Made by a program: the position numbers and the translations under genes
Notes under the pieces: model-generated
Database searches by the model: none
Seen by the model: the letters and a program-made list of their open reading frames with translations, nothing else
What the model was told of the DNA's origin: nothing
Assembly (NCBI GenBank): GCA_034440575.1
Contig: JAOTOL010001662.1
Span: forward strand, 3,933,501 to 3,997,500
Direction: 5' to 3'
Origin: Imbricaverruca yamaguchii
Taxonomy: Eukaryota; Arthropoda; Thecostraca; Neoverrucidae
DNA length: 64,000 bases
Shown: positions 55,891-64,000 of the stretch, piece by piece
Position numbering within the stretch: the stretch's first letter is position 1
How the letters are laid out: every line of letters begins with the position of its first letter

Positions 55891-56492
55891 TGAATTGATT
55901 GCTGATGCATACCACGCCTTGATGCACTGCCTTGGCTCATAGCAGATTCGACGCCTTGAATTGGCCGAGGTAGGTTAATTATATGATATATACCTTCCTA
56001 ATTATATGATCATGGACACTCGGCTCTGGACACTGGATAGCCTAACCTATACAGTTTTGTACTCTTTATGTCTGCGTGCCCTTGACGTGGCACGCAGACC
56101 ATATAGTGCTGCATACAAGTCGTCGAGGTGTTCACATGCATATTATTTTAATCACAGGCAATTTAACATATGTGACAAAGTGGCAACAACCCTTGTGATG
56201 ACTATTTGAGGCGTCCGCTGCCGCATCTGTGCATTGTCCTAATTCCATTCCATCTCATTCATTCCATTCCCCGTTGTGGTGTGGTCTCGTCCGTCTGCCC
56301 CTCCTGATCTGTGTGTGGGTGTGGTCCGATGTGTGTGTGGGGATGCTGTGGTGATGGTTGTGGTGGTGTTGGGGTTTGATAGGTTTGAGTGCGCTTGACG
56401 GTGGTTTTGAGGATGGTGCTGGTGTTGGTGGTCTTGTTTTGCGTGTTAGTGGTGCTCGTGTATGCGGAGGTTGTGATTGTTCTGTGTTGTGT
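55891..56492. other. Unique sequence then GT-rich tract
   Basis: A TTCCATTC repeat occurs near 56240-56268, then a GGTGTGG-type G/T-rich tract to about 56460. No gene is supported. Confidence 0.45.
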
Positions 56493-56605
56493 TGCTGGGA
56501 GCGATTTTGCAGAGCCGGGTAGTCTGCGTTTGATGGTGGTGATGGCGGTTGTCTGTGCAAACCCGGCTCTGTACGGCCACGCCGACGGCAGGTCCTGGCC
56601 CGGTA
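56493..56605 (+). repeat. Dispersed repeat copy with hairpin, copy 1
   Basis: GCTGGGAGCGATTTTGCAGA leads into a potential hairpin whose arms are AGAGCCGGGT (56511-56520) and ACCCGGCTCT (56561-56570). A near copy lies at 57153. It may be a transposon terminus. Confidence 0.65.
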
Positions 56606-57152
56606 CATGCCCCCTTGGTACACCCGGCGGAGCGGAGTTTAAGCACTATTTAGAACACTTTTCACACCCCACTCACCCACCAACATTGGGTGGGGCCAAC
56701 ACCCACCAAAATTGGATGCAAGGGCCCTCCCAAAATCATACAAATGTGGGTACTACAAATCATACTACCCTCTTATTTTCCGGAAGTGAGTGCGCAATGA
56801 ACATAGAACAAAAATATTGTATATATTCACCACACATATTTCACGACTTTTTTATGTTCATTGCTTATGCATCAAATCAGCTGCATCATCAGCTGATCAC
56901 CAAATCAGTGTCTTCAGCCTCTATCAGAGCAAATAGTGTTGAATGTTGCTACGTTAACGTTAAGCCATTGGATACTAAATTGATTGCCAATATTGCTAAA
57001 TCATTTTTTGTCTTTGCTCCATCATCATCGTCGATATTTCACGCTCGCTCAAATGCGTACGGGGTGTGAGCGTACGGGGTGTGAGATTCGATTCGATATC
57101 GGCTGGACGTTTTTTCACCTCTGTTCTAGGTGTACCTCTGTACTTTTAGTCA
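56606..57152. other. Unique AT-rich sequence between repeat copies
   Basis: A 226-codon forward ORF covers 56389-57069, but half of it lies in GT-rich low complexity and no motif was recognised. Confidence 0.4.
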
Positions 57153-57250
57153 TGCTGGGAGCGATATTGCAGAGCCGGGTAGTCTGCGTGTGACGGTTGT
57201 CTGTACAAACCCAGCTCTGTACGGCGAGCCGGCCACGCTGCCGGCAAGTC
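57153..57250 (+). repeat. Dispersed repeat copy with hairpin, copy 2
   Basis: It matches 56493-56605 in the same orientation, 660 bp downstream, with a shorter loop (a TGATGGTGGTGATGG-like segment is missing) and one arm change. It ends in GCCACGCTGCCGGCAAGTCC, compared with GCCACGCCGACGGCAGGTCC in copy 1. Confidence 0.65.
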
Positions 57251-59368
57251 CTTGCTAGTATTTTGCTTTTCTCGTGCTTTCTTGCTAGTCTTTTCTTATA
57301 GCCTTTTCTTTGGGTATTATATTTTTGGTATGTTATGAATGTGCATAACACCAATTAGGACAACTAGTTTTCTGTGCAAGTGCTTACTTTTCAGTTTGTG
57401 AGCAAAATAACACCAAAAAGAGGCTTTGAGTTTGAGAAAAAAACAATGTTTAAAAATTAAAATCAAATGCAACAAAACCTAACACGCGTCCCGGAGGGCC
57501 TCTGAAAATTACAAGCACTGGATGGGCAGATTCCGCCTCCCCCTAGCATCTCAGCTTCTATTAAAGCTAGAGCAGCGAAATTTGCAGGGTGGATGGATCC
57601 TAGTTACCTTAGTTATCTTCAAGGTCAAATGAGGTCAAAATGTCACAATAGATTGAGTGGATTGGCTGTTATGGATCGCTGTGATTGTGTTTAAATGCTC
57701 CAAAATTGGCATAGATGACGTTTTTGACATTACTAATAATACAATACAGATTACCAGGTAACTTGAGGTTTTGAGGTAACCGTCTTTGCCATCTAGCAGC
57801 ACTTTATCAGGTCATTACTCCAGTTACCGGAACCGGGCCGCCCGTCCGACTGCTCCGACGGCGCAATCGGCTTCGCAAAGAAAGGAGTACATGAATAGTG
57901 TATTGAAACGCTTGGTGCATGACAAGCAGTAGTGTTCAAGATGTATAGTGGGTAACATGCAAAGTGGCACCAATTGCTTGACGGTCATTCCAGTTGGTTC
58001 CATTAACCTGTATGAACTTGGCGACTTGACCTCGGTAATCAAACATGACTTTGAAACCATATAAGCATAAACGTATGCTTATTTGCATAAGCATATAAGC
58101 ATAACAATGCACATCAAATAAATCGCTAGTGTCGCGAAGAACACTTGAGACCCCAAGTCAGTGTTTTTGCACTGTGGAAAGAGTGATAATACAACACACA
58201 TGCAACCGGTTTAATACGCACCACGCTTACCGGCTTACCACGCAAAAGATGAGAGATACAAAAGCAATCTAGAGCAATCTGATACTTTTTTGTAATTTTT
58301 CCTGAAGCAAAGGTTTTTTGCCGATGCCAAAATAATTTGGCATACACCATGGTGAGTGCATTTGCCAGCATTGCTATTGAACCAAAAATAGTGGTAGAAG
58401 AAATAATAATACTTCTAATAATAATATTTCGTGTGGTAATAATAATGAAATAATGGTACCATCATGGTAGGGTTATGCAACCTCCAAATCCATCCCAACC
58501 CAGGACAAAGAACTTCCCTGAAATTCTGAAATTGTGTTCCGTGGCGGCAGCGTAAAGCAGACACGGACCTTCCAGTCTAACCAGTAAGTGGCTCCGAAGC
58601 TAGACAGTAAGTGCAGTGCAGTGCAGCAGTAAGTGGCTCAGCTACTTCAAACACCGACTTCCGTGGATTCCCTTCCGTGGATTATTGGTCCATTGGGGGT
58701 GAGGGGGTGGGGGCAGCAACAAGTACGAGTGCTTGCGTTGCCATTGCGTTCGAGTACTCAATACTCCGTAAGTACTCCAGATACTCAGTCCGAACTTCAG
58801 TCTGATATTTAATGCGCAATAATGTAGGGCAATCATTTATTTGTGAACAGCGATGGATGATGAATGAACAGTACTAACGGTACGCTGGACAGTCAAGGTG
58901 ATTTCATCGCCATATTTGGGCATGTTGATGTCACAATTACGGTGATACCAAACAGCACAAACAAACATGGAGCTCCATATCAAAACACGAAGAGATGACG
59001 AAGGATTCCTTTTGGTTTGGTTTTGTCTTGGCAACTTGTGATAACATGATGAACTTGGTGGTCTATATTGGTCACGTGACCCTATTGCCGTCGATACGTG
59101 GCAAAGTCGCAGCTTACTCCAGAGCAGGTAAGTACCTATATCGCTAGGTTCGTAGGGTCCAAACGATGCGGTGCCTGGGCAGGACCAACACTGGAGCGTC
59201 GATCGCGGTCCCGCGGCTACTGGTGGCCGCTGGTGAATGCTTCGAGCCCGGTAGGGGGACACACGACATTGTACGAAGAATTTTACTTGGAGCGTGCGCC
59301 GTGCAACCGAACCGCAACCGAGCGTGCGCCGGTGCAACCGCCAACCGAAACGAAGGCGAAACGACGTC
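57251..59368. other. Unique region, no gene recognised
   Basis: Small tandem AGTAAGTG(C/G) and GTGCA words occur at 58585-58640. AT-rich (AATAAT)n lies near 58400-58455. No coding exon was recognised. Confidence 0.4.
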
Positions 59369-60215
59369 TCACGGGCTGGCCAGACGGCCCGTGAACAGCG
59401 CCACACCAGTCTCACGGTCGCAGATAACGATCACGAACGGTGGCGGAAGTCGAGCAGCTCGAGCGCGCACACAGCCACCAGGCGCATCGTGATAGGTCGG
59501 CTGCTACAACGGCTCGCGCAGATCGAACCCGTCGTCCAGCCGGAAGCGCGGCACCACAACGCGCGCGCGCAGGCTGCGCAGCGAGCCGCGCACGTCGGCC
59601 AGACTCACGTCGGCCAGCCGCTGCTCCAGCTGCGACAGCCCGTCGCGCGCGCGCGGCAGCAGCAGCAGCATGCCGAACCGGCGACCGGCGAACGGCAGCT
59701 CGACGGCCTGGCGGTCGAAGCCGGGCACGCTGTTGTTGCCCTGCAGGCACGTTCCGTTCAGCGTCATCAATCGCGTGCGCACCGGTCCCGTCGGCGTGAA
59801 GAAGTCCTCAGTCTCCTCAGTCCACTCGACCTTGAACGCGTGCTCCCAGCCCGCCCTGAAGTGACCAGTCGGATGGCGGCCGACAGCCGGCACCAAATCC
59901 TTGATCTTTCCTTGGTCAGCGTATCCACTTCGCCGTTGATCAGCTGACTCGTGCCGGCCGCGTCGCCGAAGTCGACGCTCCGCATCTCTCCGGCGTATTT
60001 GTCCCGCAGCAGGCCGGCGTAGCTGTCCAGGACGCGGAACGACTTCACGTACCGCCGGCTGGCTGGACGCCGTCGGGCCGGCGCAAGGCCGTCAGCAGCG
60101 CCTGGTAGCCGGCGTGCACGTCTGTCGTACGGTCGGCGTGCCCATCAACCGACGGGCCATGTCGCCGCCGGCGCCGGCCAGCGTCATGGCCAGCGCCGCC
60201 GACGCACCGCGCGTC
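59369..60215 (-). pseudogene. Degenerate serpin pseudogene
   Basis: Serpins are ~400-residue protease inhibitors. Family blocks appear in order on the minus strand: SAALAMTLAGAGGDMARRLM (helix B-C region), GYQALLTALRR, SYAGLLRDKYAGEMRSVDFG, and INGEVDTLT followed in another frame by GKIKDLV. Then come FRAGWEHAFKVEW, QAVELPFAGRRFGMLLLLPR, and finally FVIVICDRETGVALFTGRL with a stop at 59371-59369, the usual serpin C-terminus. Breaks are visible. The frame changes near 60130, near 60055 and near 59915. A TAG at 59506-59504 lies in frame with the C-terminus. Between DLREPL and PPPFVIV there are only about 26 codons, where about 60 are normal, so the hinge and reactive-centre loop are missing. 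The N-terminus is lost at a TA microsatellite. It cannot encode a working inhibitor as read. Assembly error could explain the small shifts but not the missing loop. Confidence 0.85.
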
Positions 60216-60224
60216 GCGTCACCG

Positions 60225-60302
60225 ACATACCCATATATATATATATATATATGGCGTATATATATATCACGAGTCAGCTATATATATATATATATCTATG
60301 GC

Positions 60303-60345
<43 letters not shown>
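60225..60345. repeat. (TA)n microsatellite with GGCGTA interruptions
   Basis: Three TA blocks are split by ATGGCGTATAT and CACGAGTCAGC. It directly truncates the 5' side of the serpin pseudogene. Confidence 0.93.
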
Positions 60346-60347
<2 letters not shown>

Positions 60348-60914
60348 TGGTGCATTAAGGGCACAATAGAAATCTGCACCAGTGGGCCGCAAAAGGCACT
60401 GCAAATGCTTACAACTTTACTTTACAACTTGTATATTTTTTGTCAAATATCTGCTTCCCGGTTCACAAGTATGAACCCTATGGACTAGGGTTAACCATAA
60501 GCCTACACATGAATGGATCTGCACGTTTGGCTTGTGTGTGCATATGCAGTTTGCATATATTAGTGGACAATTGTGGAAATAATTGGTGCGACGTTTGCCG
60601 GCTGTTTGCTCGCTGCAGTTCGCTATGCATGAAGTCACAAATTGTAAAATTGCAGAAAAACAGCAGCTTCTACCCAACTGCAGATGTAGAGTCCTTCTTG
60701 CGTGGTTCATAAAACTTCCCGAATACATCGCGTACGATTATATTCGTAGTACAACTTTCCCGTGTGTTTGCGCATACGCATTTCAAGTACGAATGTATCG
60801 CTAACTGGTAGCATAAATAACGGGGGCAGCAGCACACTTACCTGCGTGGCCGACCGATGAGCGCGCAGTGGCGCCAATAACTACTAAAAACTGGGGGGGG
60901 ACATGCCCCAACGA

Positions 60915-60939
60915 GTTGACTTGCTCCCAGCAAGTCAAC
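60915..60939. other. Perfect 11-bp hairpin
   Basis: GTTGACTTGCT, a CCC loop and AGCAAGTCAAC form a perfect stem. It is not followed by a T-run, so no terminator-like role is suggested. It could be a transposon or structural relic. Confidence 0.75.
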
Positions 60940-62084
60940 GGAAATAGATACGGAAATTCCCGGGCAACTCCCGCCGGTCCAGTGAGGGAACTGTGGTTGG
61001 CGAAAAAAAAAATCATCAACTAACAATATAAGAAACCTCCACTTGTGGCTTCGCCTGCGTTCCTTAATCACTCGCATCGCAGCCGTAATGGACGAGTGAT
61101 CGGCGCATACGTGGTGACCATCTCTGCCGCAGCGCGGCTTGAACTCTATCCTGTGTACTGAACCATGGCGGGAAGGGAGAACACACACCAACGGTGTCTA
61201 CTACTGATGGTGGCCTCAGCTGAGATACCACCCGCGCAAATGATGTCGCATGAGCCGACGGGGACAGCTTCCGGAGTGAATACACGGCACCACTCGCGAC
61301 CCGATCTGGCCACTATGGAAATGACCTGTCGGCGATCCGCGACTGGGCCGTGCACTCCTGACCCGCTGTCTGCACGTCGGTCGCTGGCAGCCGGTGGCTG
61401 TGGAAGGCTGACTTTACCATTTCTCCATTTCTTCCTCTGCCATTTCTTTTGGAAATCACAATTTGAAATCATATATAAGTAATCAAACATCCGTAGACTT
61501 TAAGTAATCCAATAGTTTTGTGTTATGTTTTATGTTTTATGTGATTCAACATCAGTCGGTTTAGGCCATCTAACATCAATAGGCCAGGTACATCACATTT
61601 CATTGATTATAATTGCATGCTATTTTTCATCATATACCACCACAACCAAAACCGTTTCCCATCTGCTGTTTTGGGCGCTAAATGACCAACCATGGTCGAT
61701 GCACCCTAAAACCACAATCACACACACACACACACACATCTGCTGTTTAGGTGGGATAGCATGCACCTGCATTGCCAAATTACCTTTCTTGTATTCCAAT
61801 TTGTATTGTATTTCAATGGTGGTGATATTCTTTTCTTGGCCTGATTTATCAGATAGAACTATGCTAACCTAAAGTGCCTAAAACCTAAACCTAAAATTGT
61901 GAAGTTTTTATTTCTGAAAGAAATAGCTGTCAAATTAATTGAAATAACATCAGCAAACACCAAGAATACAACGTGATCACATTGTGGTCCAGGGACTCCT
62001 TGTTCATTTTTACAATTGACAAGATAGAAAATGTAGAGTAAAATGTGAAGAGAAAATGTACAAGAATATTTTATTTGTATATCC

Positions 62085-62126
62085 AGCCGACATTGTCTTC
62101 ATGAATAGATGAAGACAATGTGGGCT
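62085..62126. other. 18-bp hairpin with 6-nt loop
   Basis: AGCCGACATTGTCTTCAT (62085-62102) pairs with ATGAAGACAATGTGGGCT (62109-62126), with one mismatch. Looser complementarity continues outward. The loop is short for a typical animal miRNA precursor, so a miniature palindromic element is as likely. Confidence 0.75.
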
Positions 62127-62944
62127 GAATGTAAATGTAATGCTGCTGCTGCTGCTTCATGTTGAAATGCTGCTTTTGTTGCACCTGATTGCTATGCCAA
62201 TTAGGCTAATAAATACGTTGCTTTTTCCTGTATTTATTAGGCAAATAAAACCATGGCAACCAACCATGTATCTGTAAAGATGTGGATCTAGTCTACCATT
62301 TTCAGTCAGCAAATCTGATCCAAATAATCCAGTTCTCTGACCTTAACTTATTGCAACTAAAGCTTAGTGGTAAATGGTTGACATGTGGTATCATGATTGT
62401 TATTTCTTTGCATTTGATACCAACAAACACACAAGTTGGTATTTCTGGTCACAAACGAGGTTTTGATAGATGATTGAATGCATACTGCATACAACAAATA
62501 TAACTTACCCATGTATTTACACTGCTTAAGCTTAATCTTGGTTAAAATGCAAAATTATACCAAAGACAGCTTTAAAACAAGTCATATCCAAGAACTAATT
62601 ATTTCAAGCTTTCGAAATTGAGCTTCGAAGAAACCTTCATGTGAGGGGGCACATGCCCCCTATTCTCCCTGTATCTGTCCGTGACTTCTGCATCTGCCAG
62701 CTGGCCGTGTTCAGGCTCACAGTTTTATATTTTCTTCGAAGAAGAAAGACCTCTATCCGACGCCGACGGATTGTGCTTTTCGGGTCTCTGGAATCCAAGA
62801 AGACTGCTCTAACTTCGACCTGCTGATGGCATGCCTTTCTGCGTCGATCACCATGCACGTGCGGGTTGATTTTATCACGGCCCAGACGTCCAGTTTCGTG
62901 GCACTTATTGGCGCACTGTGACGTAGGTTAGCGCAATCGCGAGC

Positions 62945-63190
62945 GGCCGGAAGCCCCATTTCCCCGCGAGCAGCTCGGAGACCAGAAGCCGTTCCAGCTG
63001 CTCCTGTCGATGCTCTCATAACTGAGTGCAGCAGGAGATGCCGCATGTCCGTGAGCTGTTGCAAACTTTTCTTCAAGGGCTACCGCAGGCAGCTTGGGCA
63101 ACATTATCGACGCTGTGAGAGGAAGCTTCTCTTGACCAACTGGCTACCACAGCTGACAGATTCTTGGACGCGTCAGCGTCAGGCCTTTTG
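62945..63190 (+). pseudogene. Broken Ty3/Gypsy-like Gag (capsid) fragment
   Basis: The conserved Gag pattern of a charged-LGD motif followed by P, QLL and hydrophobics is visible in PEAPFPREQLGDQKPFQLLL, ending at TAA 63019-63021. After a frame shift the expected continuation follows: ELLQTFLQGLPQAAWATLST, a TGA at 63115-63117, then SLDQLATTADRFLDA. This order matches the C-terminal capsid region of Gypsy-type retrotransposon Gag in arthropods. It has one shift and two stops, no recognised upstream capsid half, and no protease, reverse transcriptase or LTR in view, so it is a dead remnant. The frame stays open to 63436 but loses resemblance after about 63190. Confidence 0.65.
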
Positions 63191-63299
63191 TACGCAATGA
63201 CACCGGGATTATCGGCAGCGCAGAAGGTGCCAGTCGGCACAATGTCTCAGGATATCAGTTGCAGTTTCAGTTGCTCAGAATATCAGTTCTTTGCGTTGC

Positions 63300-63900
63300 T
63301 GGGGTCAACGCAATTTTGTGGATCTCTTCTGAATTTGGCAAGTCCTAGTTTCGGACAAATTTTGAATCACCGGCGCCACGTCTTCGTGCCCGCCTCGATT
63401 TCTGGAGATCCGTATGTTTTTTGTCCGGGGCCATAACGATTTTTTGGAAGCATCTGGTGCTATGCTTTGGGCCACTGAGCGATTTCTCGGTTCGGATATT
63501 TTTTCCCCGAAATCCCTCCTTATTTTCGAGGGTTATGATTATATCTGGACTACTGACGGGTATTGTGGGTCCCGTGCGCGATATTTGGGAGACAGCTCTG
63601 GTTTGCGAGGCCTCTGGTAATCAGCTGGGTCCACAATGCGATTTCGGGGTGTCCTGTCGCAATTTTTAGGGCCCCGGCACGATTCTTAGGAACTATCTCT
63701 CACAGGAGGGTGCGGGAAATTGGCCCCTTTGGGACATCACTCCTGATCCACTTCGCGCGATATTTCAGACCCCTATTGCGATTCTTCGGCCTCACGTTTA
63801 TATTTTTCCTTGCCCTGATATTCTTTTCCGGGACCCAACAGGATTTTGGGAGATGTTGACGCGACTTTGACGGATGTTGTTGATTGTTAATTTGACGGAT
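63300..63900 (+). repeat. Decayed ~30-bp GGGCCCC/TTTT array, distant copy
   Basis: TATTGTGGGTCCCGTGCGCG, GGGAGACAG and GGGCCCCGGCACGATTCTTA match 30220-30480 in order and orientation. The sequence then continues with GCGATATTTCAGACCCC-type units to the window edge. It suggests another copy of the element family that fills 28.7-36.1 kb. Confidence 0.7.
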
Positions 63901-64000
63901 GATGTTGGGAGATGTTGACGTTGACGCGAGGCCACAGCCTGACATCCCGGGTCAGAATCGATATTTTGGGATCAGCCGTGACTTTTTGGGCTCCCAGTCA
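63901..64000. other. Window edge, repeat continues
   Basis: GATGTTGGGAGATGTTGACG words repeat at about 63850-63920, followed by more GATATTTTGGG-type units. The structure runs off the window. Confidence 0.45.

Larger units (their letters stand above)
60346..62944. other. Unique region with two hairpins, no gene recognised
   Basis: Contents are the hairpins at 60915-60939 and 62085-62126, a short (CA)n at about 61719-61738, and GAGGGGGCACATGCCCCCT at 62642-62660, a palindrome of the kind found near transposon ends. No credible coding exon was seen before the Gag-like fragment. Confidence 0.4.

Noticed and set aside
55313..55927. Histidine/threonine/proline-rich 204-codon reverse ORF
   Set aside because: It arises from the GT-rich minisatellite at 55600-55890.
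56389..57069. 226-codon forward ORF
   Set aside because: The first third is GT-rich low complexity that lacks stops. The rest has no recognisable motif.

Overview
This is eukaryotic nuclear DNA, most likely from an arthropod and possibly a crustacean. The reasons are an intron-style 3' splice acceptor before the longest unique ORF, TATA/CCAAT/CRE-type promoter motifs, tRNA-derived SINE heads, hAT-type transposon ends with 8-bp target duplications, many minisatellites, and decayed copies of protein families I know mainly from arthropods. The species guess rests on recalled family resemblance and composition only. I see no bacterial operons, rRNA, CRISPR or intact conserved gene.

Layout. 0.3-3.3 kb: three minisatellites (57, 17 and 16 bp) and a perfect 112-bp duplication. 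3.6-4.5 kb: the best protein-coding locus, one long exon of an arthropod uncharacterised-protein family with a probable frameshift near its end. 4.5-12.8 kb: mostly unique AT-richer DNA with a diverged duplicated repeat (5.3 and 7.7 kb), a 181-bp hAT-type MITE (8.8 kb), a nested cruciform (9.2 kb) and a tRNA-derived SINE head (10.1 kb). 12.8-16.6 kb: GC-rich minisatellites of 47, 90, 21, 33 and 58 bp. 16.7-18.7 kb: a CRE/TATA promoter, a first exon resembling a SWIM/YqaJ-type arthropod family, an inverted repeat and a second CRE-CCAAT-TATA promoter. 20.3-23.7 kb: three large arrays (26, 16 and 33 bp).

27.2-36.1 kb is the most striking part. Old ~30-bp repeats rich in GGGCCCC lead into a 7.4-kb element bounded by hAT-like termini and an imperfect 8-bp target duplication (28706-36117). 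Nested in it is a 4.56-kb foldback element (30693-35254) with ~0.5-kb inverted termini built from 16-bp tandem repeats. A reverse-strand tRNA-derived SINE head lies just outside its right end. 37.5-40.3 kb is a continuous run of minisatellites with unrelated units (5, 30, 32, 32, 24, 33 bp). 40.3-64 kb is mostly unique noncoding DNA with microsatellites, a degenerate serpin pseudogene on the minus strand (59.4-60.2 kb) lacking its reactive-centre-loop segment, and a broken Ty3/Gypsy-like Gag fragment (62.9-63.2 kb).

By my coordinates recognisable tandem arrays cover roughly 9 kb, about one seventh of the window. Their units lack stops in several frames, so most long ORFs here are repeat artefacts. 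No set of genes in the window works together as a pathway. It reads as a repeat-rich intergenic or intronic region carrying decaying mobile elements.
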